NCBI GenBank assembly: GCA_030280995.1
Contig: JASXTE010000011.1
Location: 1 to 64,000, forward strand
DNA from: Hemileia vastatrix
Lineage: Eukaryota > Basidiomycota > Pucciniomycetes > Pucciniales > Zaghouaniaceae
DNA length: 64,000 bases
Direction of reading: 5' to 3'
Below the pieces are notes generated by a model. That model was given only the letters and a program-made list of their open reading frames with translations, ran no database searches and was not told where the DNA came from. Of the stretch, positions 45,018-55,255 are shown in pieces; position 1 is the stretch's first letter; every line of letters starts with the position of its first letter. The position numbers and the translations under genes are program-made.

Positions 45018-45536
45018 TTAATGTCTGGAAGAAGAAGCCTCCGGCAGTTGGTCTGGATTATGGTGTTGTTTTTGCTTTTTGTTAGGATTGGTAGAAGAAC
45101 TGTGTTCTTTGTGGTGTAGGCGGCTGGAAAGAGTATATGGATTGTAATGGTCAGGGACCAGAGTGGAAGGTAATTTTTGGGAAGATGTGGAAGAAGCGGG
45201 GATAGAGTGTTGAAAGGTGTGCTTGATTATTCTAGACATCTTCCAGTGGTCATCAAGGAGCTGTTTTCTCAGATTCTTTTCAAAGTCATTCAACAGACCG
45301 TGGAGGGCAAAGGCCTTAAGCATGTTTGAACACATCATGCTTAGGTGTTGTTTCATGTCAGTGTAATCCAGCGTTATGGTAGTTTCTAGAGGTTGGCCAA
45401 TCCCAATTGTAGTTTCAGGAGGCAGGTTTCCAACTACACAGAAGAATTAGATCAGTAATTGTTCTCTGTTAAAGAAATTGGATTTATTAATTTGGTACTT
45501 ACAGATTGGGAGCTCATCAAATTTGTAAGCGGCCGG
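45018..45536 (-). pseudogene. Last exons of antisense gene I in E5
   Basis: Counterpart of E3 29352-28867 with a 69-nt intron at 45434-45502 (GTAAGT donor, CTGAT, TAG acceptor). The last exon is fully open and encodes CSNMLKAFALHGLL and RKQLLDDHWKMSRIIKH followed by a Ser/His/Lys-rich tail. The upstream part, including the Cys cluster, is cut off by E6. The coding frame survived here while gag and pol of the same element collapsed. Confidence 0.75.
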
Positions 45537-46863
45537 TGTAGAGTAGACTCCTACAGTCACCTTGCTGCAGGCAGAATCCAAGGGAGTTGGAAAAACAAAA
45601 AGAAATCCCTGTCCCTCTAAGTAAACGTAAGATTCAATTAACTAAGCTTGAAGATCTGCTTGAAAAGTTGGATAAGTTGAAAATCTGAGAGAAAGACTTT
45701 GAAAGTGTTGGAAACCAATAATATAGAAAAAAATAAGTGCAATAAATGATTACACCCCCAAACCAAATACCTAATACCAGATTACACTGATACAAGTCAC
45801 AGCAAATACTTAGAACAAGCCGCAAAACTTTCCCCAGAGACTGAAAAGTACAGTAAAGTACCCCAGAAACTGCCCTTGGTATGATCTGTTCAAAGGTGCC
45901 TTATTAAAGGTCTGCCCCAGATTTACCCAGTTTCCCACCAAAATTAAAGAGTGTTCTTTATTATATTTTTATTTTATAAATTTTATAAGAAAAGAAATAA
46001 ATTTGAGTCACCAAGGATGAGAGCTATCCAATGGTACCCTATATATTGATATTTTTTATTATAATTGTTGTTATATGATAAAATATTGTTAATTATCAAA
46101 AAAGACCCTTATTATCGAAACTAAAAAACAAAAAACATGTAGAAGACTAAGATTCTACCCTCCCATATGATTTTCCTGCTCCAGACCTTTCCAAAAATAC
46201 CCTACATGCATATGATCTACAATAAACTATTGATCTAGTAAGCATAATAACTTTCTAACCAAATTTTGCCACAATAGCCAAACTTTTGGCACAGTGACCA
46301 AACTTTGCACAGTGACCAAACTTTGCACTGGTGATCAGACTTTTCTACTGTGACCAAACTTTTCCACAGTGCCCAGACTTTTCTGCAGTGCCCAGACTTT
46401 TCTGCAGTGACCAAACTTTGCCACAGTGCCTAGACATTTCTGCAGCAATGACCAAACTTTGCCACAATGACCAACTTTGCCACAGTGACTTTGATTTTGC
46501 ACCAAAAAATCACCGGAGCAAACCAGATCGCACCAGAGCGCACCGGAAAAAAAAATGGCTACTCCATGAGCACACTGCATCCACAAAAAATACCAAGAGA
46601 GCCCTAGAAAATCCAGTAAAACCAATACCCAATCCATGAAACCATCAAATTACAATAGGAATACCAACATATATCCATTCCAAAACACCATAAATCCTCC
46701 AAAAAATCGCCATAAATCCTCCAAAAATCACCATAAATCCACCCAAAAAAACCCAGTTAAATCCCTTCAACCAAATTAACACCTACTAACACCATGATTT
46801 TCTTCCAACCAAGGTCCAATCAAATTTTCACCTAAGTAGCCTACCCAGATTTGGAATGCCACA
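45537..46863 (-). repeat. 3' LTR of E6
   Basis: 1327 bp; on the minus strand TGTGGCATTCC to GAGTCTACTCTACA. Both ends resemble the E3-type LTR. The middle is different and contains a 20-bp tandem repeat (46263-46500). Confidence 0.75.
46263..46500. repeat. Minisatellite, unit about 20 bp
   Basis: About twelve degenerate units with core CAGTGACCAAACTTTGCCA inside the E6 LTR. Not seen in the other LTRs. Confidence 0.85.
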
Positions 46864-48309
46864 TCCTCCCTCCAATATGGAATGTCCCCATTCCATTCTG
46901 AATCACATAAAAAACATTTCCACCATCATTTCAATAAAAATTTTGCTTCTAAAGTTGACTCCACTTGATTTTTGATGCTTCAATCTGCTGAGTATGAAAG
47001 AGTAGGCTTTAAACCCTACTGAGCTAGAACTGCAATGATATAGACACCGCCGTGAGGTCCTCCAAACTCCTCTACCATTCACCTACAACCAAAAAAAGAA
47101 AATTAAGAGAGTGGGCTTTCATCTCCACTGAGCCAGAACTGCAATGATCTGGACATCGCCATGAGGTCCTCCAATTTCTAAAAATGACCTCCATTTGATT
47201 TTTTTGAGTCATCAAGCGCAAAATCACCAGTTTATAGTCTTAGAGGACTTCCACCTGCATCACAAAACCAATGCTAGAGATCAATCTATAAACAATAAAG
47301 CACATAAACGAACTTTGTGGGGTAATTGTGTATAGAGTTGCCAACTCATCAATTACCCCCAAACTTGCCAATATAAAATCTAGAAGGTTCCCTAATGAAC
47401 ACTTCTAACTAAAAGAAATCCTCCTCAAATCTTGACCATTATAATTCCTAGTTTATTGACATCTTCAGTTTTCCACGGTCTTGAAGTTTAGGACCAATCA
47501 TAAATGATCTTGAAAAGAATTTCAGTTTTAAGTCTTGATGGACTAGCAGAATAAATAAAATAAATATATAATAAAAGAAAAAGAGAAATAAAATTAAAGA
47601 TAAATAAAAAAATAAAAGATGTCCCCCAGCCATTTGGATGAGCCGAACCCCTGACATCATACCTACATCCAAGTGCACCTTGATTGTGGATACACAGGAA
47701 AGAAAAATTAAAAATATAACATAAAATGAAATTTTTGAAAATAATAATTTTTTGTTTGAAAATTAAATTTTGAAAATAATTTTTTTTTAAAATTAAATTT
47801 TGAAAATTTGAAGATTTGGAAAATGATAATTTAATGAAAATCAAGGAAAAAAACTAATGATCACTGGGTGGGCTCCCTCCAATTTGTAAAAATGATTGGA
47901 GACCACAAGTGATCATCCACCCCAATACAACAAAAAAAATGAAACAAAACAAAATTCTTGAATCCAGACTTCCAAAAGATTGTGCTGTGTCGACATAAGG
48001 TTTAAGTTTTTAGTCATAGAGGACTACCTATATAACAAAAAACAAAGCCAGGATTCAACTAGAAACAGAGAAGGGTTGGAAATGAACATTATGGGGTAAT
48101 TATGAATAGAGCTTCCAACTCATCAATTACCCCCAAACTTGCCAATATAAAATCTAGAAGGTTCCCCTGTGAACACTCCTAAAAAAATTTGTTTCCCCCT
48201 CATATTTTCACCACATAATAAAATTTTAAAATTGAAGTAATGATTGATTTTTTGAAAGACTGTGAGATTTCCTAAAAGATTGATGTTGTAGTTTATCCTC
48301 ATTTCGGAG
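46864..48309 (-). other. Structured noncoding 3' region of E6
   Basis: Hairpin motifs on the minus strand near 47230, 47524, 48005 and 48292 (the last CCTC-type, just after integrase). GGGGTAATTG-stem hairpins are at 47329-47358 and 48093-48133. GATCACTGG stem 47859-47914; CCACATC stem within 47619-47690. Two direct copies of a roughly 70-bp segment (47003-47075 and 47110-47180) carry the GGAGGACCTCATGGCGA block also present in E4 at 19330. No gene seen. Confidence 0.7.
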
Positions 48310-49620
48310 TCAAACTTCAGCACTCTTTGTGACCCTAGGGTAAAACTTCTTCACTTGATCAGCAGCTACCCTCTTCTTTAAGACAACACCATCCAGTTCT
48401 TCCAAAACATATGAACCACCAGAAACCTGTTCTCTAATCCTATATGGTCCATTCCATCTATCAGCAAATATTTTCCCCCACTGACTTTCCAAACTCCTAT
48501 TATACACCAACACCATCTCACCAGGCCTCAAAGACTTCCTGAGTCTATGAGCCAACCTTTGATCCCAATACCTGACAGACTGATTACTGATCTTGATCAT
48601 CCTATCGTATGCCTTCTCCAAATATTCCTCCTTCTTTTCTAACTGTTGCATTCTAGCACAGAGCAAATCTTCAGTAGTTTTGACTACATCCCAATCAACA
48701 CCAAGATAAGATTCAGCATCAAGATCAACCAGTAAAACAGCTTTCTGACCAAAAACTAATTCATAAGGTGAATAACAAGTTTTCCTCTTGGTGGTAATCC
48801 TGTCAGCAAATAAAACAAGGGGTAAATAATGCCTCCACTTTTCGGCACTTTTTCCACACATTTTAACCAAAGCATCCTTAATAACTTGATGCCCCCTTTC
48901 AACCATTCCTTCTGCTTCAGGATAATATGGGGTCACCACCCTAACCTTTGAGCCAATTTTTGAAACAGCTTCCTTGAAGTCTGCACCAAACTCAGAGCTG
49001 CCATCAACAGTTACCAACTTCATAACACCATACCTATACACCCATTCTTTCATCAAAAATTCTGCTACATTTTTAGCAGATAAACTAATAAGAGGGACAG
49101 CCTCAACCCAACCAGACAAATCATCCCTTTCCACAATCAAGTACTTATATTTGCCTTCCTTGATGTGAACAGAATCCAAACTAACCTGTCCAAAGATAGT
49201 ATTTTCACCAGTAGCATTTCCAGGTTCTTTTGGCCTTAAATAACTTCTTCTCTGACGTTCTTCACATGACTGAACCCAAGATCTAACAGCCATCTTCATT
49301 CCAGGCCACCAAAATCTATCAGCAATCCGCTTATAAGTTTTTCCAAAGCCCCAATGCCCTAAATCTTCATGAAGAGATTTCATCACCAATTCTTGACCTT
49401 TTCTTTGAGATACAACAACTTGAGGATTCGGATGTCTTCTTTTCATCAACCTTCTACCAGACAAATAAAAACCAGGTTACTTCTTTTTGATAGCCACCCA
49501 TTCAGCTTCATCACATTCTTCTGGTTTTCCCAGAGACAACAAATATTTCACCATTAAAAAAACCCAGTCTGGCCCCAAATTTCATCATAAAAATCCAATA
49601 ATATACACCACGGGAAATCA
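48310..49620 (-). pseudogene. pol: Integrase part of E6 Pol
   Basis: 384 open codons from 49464, with a TAA just upstream (about 49480) and degraded RNase H-linker sequence to 49620. Motifs: LHEDLGH, then CEER where the family has CEEC or CKEC, so one zinc-binding Cys is Arg; SLDSVH, VTVDGS, VERGH and the GPY module follow. It is closest by eye to E4. The Cys loss and the missing 5' part make it inactive. Confidence 0.85.
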
Positions 49621-49630
49621 GGGGGTGAAC

Positions 49631-50873
49631 TGCTAGAAGTTCCCTCTATTTGAAAATATCAGGAATTTTTCAGGAAACTGTTGGGAAACCATCCTGAAAC
49701 TGTCAGAAATATGTTTTTAAATCTGATGAAAAAACATTGAAAAAATAAACTGTCACAGATTGAATCCAGAACAATCCCTACTTGAGCAGATCTTAGGAAC
49801 CACATTGAAAATCAGTTAATCTCAGGTTTGGCAAAAGGTTGAACAACATCACTTAGCATACCTTAATCTTCAAATATTAAACTTGAATATATGTTGCGTG
49901 TATGATATAGATGCATATGCATTTGAATTTGCATGGTGGATACTTATTGCATGTTAAAAATTGATGTGAAATGCCTATCTAAAGTGTATGCATAATGACT
50001 ATGAAGAATAAATATGCATAAAAAATATGCATAGTGATTATGCATAAAAAATATGCATATTGAATATGCATTAAAAATATGCATATTGAATCTGCAAAAA
50101 AAAGGTGCACATATGTGTATGAAGAAAATATATTAATATGCATATAAATATGTATAATGAATATGCATTTGAATATCCATAAACATGCATAATAATTGAA
50201 AAATGCAAAAAAAATGATGCTTAACGAGTATATTTTATGCATAAATAGAAATATGCAATATGAATTCATATTGCATACAGATAACACTGGCAAACCAACT
50301 TGACCAAAACTCATACTAAATTTTCATTCTGGACTAAAGGTGTGAGGGAAGGAAGAAAAACAGTCTGATATTAGAAAAATGCTACATGCACTCATTTTGT
50401 AGCAGAGCAAATGAGAAGTGCTGAATTATGGTTGGTGCCCATAATTTAGTATGATATCATAATTTTATTTAATTGTTTTCAATATTGAAAAGACTTTAGG
50501 TCGGTTGGTATGGATCTAGTTGTGCCAGGGTCTAATCTAATTATTTTAACAATTTCTTAATAATTAATGGGTTTTAATACAAAAGCAGGTTGTATTTTTT
50601 GTGGGATATTGGATATGACAAGGTCTTTTGTAAAAAAAACTTAAATTGTTCAAAAATATTCCTGAATCAGATGTGGGATAATCACTACAAAAAATTGTAG
50701 CACTGTGGGCAATAAAATATATGCACAAGCAGTAAAGAAAGGACTGAGTGAACCCTTTTTGTGCAGTGGGAATCATTAGAGTGTAATTGTGGATGAAAAA
50801 TATAATTCATTATTACCATTTTATTTAATCAAAAAATTTATAATATTAAAAAGGACTATTGATTAATTGGTAT
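49631..50873. other. AT-rich region without recognised gene
   Basis: 1.2 kb between E6 and the satellite. A stretch at about 49905-50280 is rich in ATGCAT and TATGCATA words, a degenerate short-unit repeat. The remaining bases show no gene, terminal repeats or match to the other elements. Confidence 0.6.
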
Positions 50874-51361
50874 TTGACCTTTGTGCCTCACTCATATTTA
50901 TCATTTGATTGATTTTTTGTCACCATTATGTTATTAACATTATAAGTATAGCAAAAACTCGTGTTCCCAATGCATACCGGGTGATGTTACACCTTTTATA
51001 ATATTATTAAATAAAGGTAAAAATATATGAAAATGATTTGTTTTACAAAAAATAAATTGATATCCAAAAGCAATATGAGGGATAAAAAGGTAAAATTAAA
51101 GGGATCAAATATGAAATAAAAAATTAAAGTAAAATTCCTGCCATCAAGAGCAAGTAGACATGATGGGGTGAACACCCACCAGTGGCACTAAACTTGGACT
51201 ATAATTTCTTTTTTATAAAAATAAAAAAAAATCCACTTGAGCTTTACCAAAACTTCAGGATGACAATTTTGCCATATCAAACAACTTCTAGTGCAATTAT
51301 TGAAGAAAAATTCATTTTCATTTCAATAGAGAGAATTGATCACATCAGACTGCATGTGACA

Positions 51362-51407
51362 AAAAGTGTCCAGCACAAGTTCGGCCAAACTTGTGCTGGA
51401 CACTTTT
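51362..51407. repeat. Satellite palindrome (46 bp), first of seven
   Basis: Perfect 20-bp arms (AAAAGTGTCCAGCACAAGTT and its complement) around CGGCCA. Other copies: about 51943-51986, 52552-52597, 53162-53168 continued at 61606-61650 (split by E7), 62209-62254, 62817-62862 and 63430-63475. The arms are better conserved than the rest of the unit. Confidence 0.92.
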
Positions 51408-53168
51408 ATGATAGAGAGTAGCTAGGGTGGAATTTTTCTTCAGTTCATCTGGTATTTCTTATAAACATATCCACTGGTATTTGATCTTTGTGCCTCATTC
51501 ATATTTATCATTTGATTGATTTTTTGTCACCATTATGTTATTAATATTATAAGTATAGCAAAAACTCGTGTGCCCAACGCATACTGGGTGATGTTACACC
51601 TTTTATAATATTATTAAATAAAGTTAAAAAAATATGAAAATGATTTGTTTTACAAAAAATAAATTGATATACAAAAGCAATATGAGGGATAAAAAGGTAA
51701 AATTAAGGGAAGAAAATATGAAATAAAAAATTAAAATAAAATTACTGCCATCAAGAGCAAGTAGACATGTTGGGGTGAATGCTCACCAGTGGCACTAAAG
51801 TTGGACTATAATTTCTTTTTTGAAAAACAAAAAAGTGCCAATCTGAGGTTTAACAAAACTTCAGCAGAACCATTTAGCCATATTAAACAACTTCTAGTGC
51901 AATGATTGAGAGAGAATCGATCAAACCAGACTGCATGTGACCAAAAGTGTCCAACAAAAGTTCGGCCGAACTTGTGCTGGACACATTTATGATGGAGAGT
52001 AGCTAGGGTAGAATTTTTCTTCAGTTAATCTGGTATTTCTTATAAACATTTCCATTGGTACTTGATCTTTGTGCCTCACTCATATATATCATTTGATGAA
52101 TTTATTTTCACCATTATATTATTAATATTATAAGTATAGAAAAAACTCATGTGCCAAATGCATACCAGGTGATGTTACATCTTTTATAATATTATGAAAT
52201 AAAAGTAAAAAAATATGAAAATGATTAGCTTTACAATAATTTAACTAGATATTAAAAAAAAGAGAAATAAAAAAGTAAAATTAATCTCAAAGAGATCAAT
52301 TATGAAAAACAAAATACTAGTAAAATTCTTGCTCTCAAGAGCCAGTAGAAGTGTTGAAACAAATGGGAGCTATCAGGGCTAAATTTTAATAAGTGACCTT
52401 TTTTTATAAAGATAAAAAATTATACACATGAGGTTGGGAAAAACAACAGGTGGATGATTCAGCTAAACAAAACTACTTGTAGTGAAGTTTAATAAAAAAA
52501 TTTTTTTTTGTTGCAATAGAGAGAATTGATCCCATCTGACTGCATGTGACCAAAAGTGTCCAGCACAAGTTTGGCCGAACTTGTGCTGGACACTTTTATG
52601 ATGGAGAGTAGCTTGGGTGGAAATTTTCTTCAGTTCCTTCATCTTGTATTTCTCATAAACATGTCTACTGGTATTTGATCAGTCTGTATCTTTCATATTT
52701 ATCATCCGATTAATATTATATCACCATTATATTATTAATGTTATTAGTATAGCAAAAACTTGTGTGCCAAATGCATACCATGTGAAGTTATACCTTCAAT
52801 AATTTTTTAAAATAGACGTAAATAAATATGGAAAGGATTAGTTTTACAAAAATTAAATAGAAATTTAAAAGTAAAAAGAGGAATAAAAGAGTAAAATAAA
52901 AGTCAAAGAGTTCAAATATGAAACAAATACTAGTAAAATTCCTACTATCAAGAGCCAGTAGAGGTGTTAAAGCAAATGGGAGCCATCAGGGCTTAATTGT
53001 AATAAGTGACCTTTTCTTTAAAGATAAAAAATTATAAAACTGATATTGGGCAGAACAGCAGGTGGATGATTCAGCTAAACCAAACTACTTCTAGTGAAAT
53101 TTGAAAAAAAAATTTGTTTGTTGCCATACAGAGAATTGATCCCATCTGACTGCACATGACCAAAAGTG

Positions 53169-53944
53169 TGTCACGTGCCACGTGACACTCGAGGCGAAAG
53201 CAGCTCATTAAATCAATAATATTGAGTCCTAAATCTATACTCGAAGCACAGAAAGCAATTCTCCATAGCAACTGCGATTTTCCTTTGTGTACTTACTATT
53301 TAACTGCGCTAGCCTAAACTCTAAATCTAAATTAGTCAATCTCCCAATAGGGTGTCTTAGTCCTTTTCAATAAGCGACGCACAGCGCTAGGTTCAACAAA
53401 ATAGTACAGTAGTAGTTTTTCATTAAAGTTTTGTTAATTAATTAAAAAGGGGTAAATTGAGCATGGACGGATATTTAGCGAAGAGGGTCTAAGTGTATGT
53501 TAGTAATGGTCAATGGAATGGGAATGGTGCAATGGAAGGGAGGTCAATGCGAGGAGGAACAAAGGATATAAAAGGGGTTGGGTATTTGGTTCGATATTCC
53601 TTAGAATTAAATTATAAAATCGTATTTACATTAATAGTGGTAAATCTTTAAAGTTAAAATCATTGTTATTGTATCTTTCTTTTATTTTCTCAATATTCAT
53701 TTCTAAAATCCTAAATCTTTGATTATTGAGTTTTTCCAACCCTTCGCGAGATTTTAAGAATTACTATTACCTTTGAAACTAGTCTATAATTCTTCTCGAA
53801 CAAACCTCGAACCTGTAACTCTTACTTCGAGTGACCTTTGAATCATTTCCTAGAATCATTCCTCTGTGCTTCAAAGAAGTTTCTAAATCTCTCATCTCAC
53901 TTTCAGGAACATCCTCGACCTTGTGCGTAGGTCGTCCGGTGACA
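53169..53944 (+). repeat. 5' LTR of E7
   Basis: 776 bp. It begins with an inverted-repeat-rich TGTCACGTGCCACGTGACAC and ends GGTGACA. Contains a TATA box and the self-primer donor sequence. Confidence 0.95.
53567..53616 (+). promoter_or_regulatory. E7 promoter: TATA box and predicted RNA start
   Basis: TATAAAA at 53567-53573. 36 bp downstream starts AGAATTAAATTATA (53603-53616), complementary to the primer site at 53946-53959. In self-priming elements that sequence is the RNA 5' end, so transcription is inferred to start at about 53603. The 3' LTR keeps the same sequences. Confidence 0.7.
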
Positions 53945-53945
53945 G

Positions 53946-53959
53946 TATAATTTAATTCT
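53946..53959 (+). other. Self-priming primer-binding site of E7
   Basis: TATAATTTAATTCT starts 1 nt after the LTR. It is not a TGG-type tRNA site but the exact complement, over 14 nt, of 53603-53616 in the LTR. This matches the known Tf1 mechanism, in which the folded-back RNA 5' end primes reverse transcription. Confidence 0.8.
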
Positions 53960-54015
53960 CCGTAGTTCTCATTCTTTGCACTACTACGTCCTTTTAGGTG
54001 TTTCTAAAATTTTAA

Positions 54016-55203
54016 ATGGCACCTGTTCAACGCACTCCTCCTACAGGCGCTACTACTAGAGCTTGCGCTAGAGGCAGGCCGACAGCCACAAGGTCTGTTT
54101 CCCGCACTCACTCTTTGGAACCACTCGACCTTAGGGAACGGCAACATTCAGTTCAATCTGTAGAAGACATCCCACAAGATTTTGAGGATTCTAGTGACGA
54201 AGAAGAAGGAGAGGATACAATGCACGAGGCACCATCCGCCCCTGCCAATCACCCTTCTGGCCAATCCTCAGAACCTGGACCATCTAACTCTCTGGAAGAT
54301 TTCATGAGACTTTTCATGAAAACCCTTTCAAATCCAACGTCTTCAGAGGGATCTAAGTTCAAAACTCCTTCTATGAAATCTCCTGACAAATTCGACGGAG
54401 ATCACCCCGACAGATTGCGACCCTTCTTGCAAACCTGCAAGCTATTGTTCCATAATGACCCTCGAACCTTTAACAGCGACCGATCAAAGGTTGTTTATGC
54501 TTCTTCATTCCTAGCCGGGAAAGCAGCAAGATGGTTAGAACCTTATCTACTCATGCTTTCTTCGACAGAAACCCACTTACTTATCAATAATTGGGAAAAG
54601 TTCGAAGACCAACTTTTTACGTTGTTTGGGGACCCTAATGAAATGGAAAACGTGGAAATTGAACTTGATTTTCTTCGCATGAGTGATAATGGTAAAGCCT
54701 CTGAATATATCTCAAACTTCAGAGCACTTCAAACTCGAGTAGGTTGGAATGATGCTGCCCTTAAGTATCATTTCAAGAAAGGACTTCCTTTGAGGATTCT
54801 AGATCAATTAAATCTTCATGGTCAGAAGATGACTACTTTAATGGACTTAATGGATCGAACCCTCAAACTTGAAGGCGTTTATCAAGGACGACTTCAACAT
54901 CGTCGATATGCCAACAAATCTCAAGGCCTAAATTTTAAATCGGGACCTTCTTCACACCCACGACCAAATCAATCCTCCTCGACTCAATCCAAACCCAATA
55001 AGGGAAAGGATAAACCTCAACCAAAAGGCTCGACCCCAGGCGATATCAGCAAAGTACTGGATCCTAAAGGGGAACTTAAAAAAGCTGAGAGGAAGAGACA
55101 AGCAGATAATGGGTTATGTATGTATTGTGGGGGTAAGCACAAGTTGGAAGACTGTGTAAAGTTGAAGGAAAGAGAAGGTACTAGTTCAAAGTCAAAAAAC
55201 TAG
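54016..55203 (+). CDS. gag: Gag of E7
   Basis: 395 codons, open. The N-terminus is basic and Pro/Thr-rich, then an acidic Glu/Asp patch, then a Retrotrans_gag-like capsid domain (about residues 120-290: PDKFDGDHPDRLRPFL, ARWLEPYL, FGDPNE, FRALQTRVGW, FKKGLP), a Ser/Lys/Pro-rich linker and a C-terminal knuckle C-MY-C-GGK-H-KLED-C. The knuckle is CX2CX3HX4C, one residue shorter than the usual CX2CX4HX4C. The frame ends in TAG directly after a slip site that leads to pol. It is the only intact sense gene of E7. Confidence 0.92.
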   Translation: MAPVQRTPPTGATTRACARGRPTATRSVSRTHSLEPLDLRERQHSVQSVEDIPQDFEDSSDEEEGEDTMHEAPSAPANHPSGQSSEPGPSNSLEDFMRLFMKTLSNPTSSEGSKFKTPSMKSPDKFDGDHPDRLRPFLQTCKLLFHNDPRTFNSDRSKVVYASSFLAGKAARWLEPYLLMLSSTETHLLINNWEKFEDQLFTLFGDPNEMENVEIELDFLRMSDNGKASEYISNFRALQTRVGWNDAALKYHFKKGLPLRILDQLNLHGQKMTTLMDLMDRTLKLEGVYQGRLQHRRYANKSQGLNFKSGPSSHPRPNQSSSTQSKPNKGKDKPQPKGSTPGDISKVLDPKGELKKAERKRQADNGLCMYCGGKHKLEDCVKLKEREGTSSKSKN

Positions 55204-55255
55204 TAGATAGTTTACTTGTGTGCAAAGCAAACTATCTTATCTCTCCCAGTGCACA
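55194..55255 (+). promoter_or_regulatory. -1 frameshift signal of E7: A_AAA_AAC plus predicted pseudoknot
   Basis: The heptamer A_AAA_AAC (55194-55200) is in the Gag frame, immediately before the Gag stop. Four nt later a perfect 9-bp stem AGATAGTTT/AAACTATCT (55205-55213 with 55229-55237) encloses a 15-nt loop. Six loop bases TGTGCA (55219-55224) are complementary to TGCACA (55250-55255), giving an H-type pseudoknot. The pol frame is exactly -1. Confidence 0.82.

Larger units (their letters stand above)
34806..45536 (+). mobile_element. E5: degenerate relative of E3, 3' end lost
   Basis: 5' LTR 34806-35906, primer site 35911, gag-protease 35997-38313, pol 38308-42568, structured 3' region, a 1.15-kb AAAAAT expansion, and the last exons of antisense gene I (45018-45536), where the LTR of E6 begins. 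Gene order is that of E3. Many stops and frame changes, and decay of CpG-containing sites in the LTR, mark it as older or more heavily mutated. Confidence 0.88.
45537..49630 (-). mobile_element. E6: minus-strand element fragment (integrase to 3' LTR)
   Basis: Read on the minus strand: end of RNase H and integrase (about 49620-48310), structured noncoding region (48309-46864), purine tract, and 3' LTR (46863-45537). It starts exactly where E5 sequence stops, so it inserted into E5 or the two were joined by rearrangement. Homology to the family fades at about 49630 and the 5' part is missing. No antisense gene is found between its integrase and LTR, unlike E3-E5. Confidence 0.82.

Noticed and set aside
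46331..46639. Two overlapping frames of about 100 codons on opposite strands
   Set aside because: Both come from the 20-bp minisatellite in the E6 LTR.
50564..51421. Short frames in the AT-rich region and first satellite unit
   Set aside because: Not conserved in the other units, low complexity, no domain.
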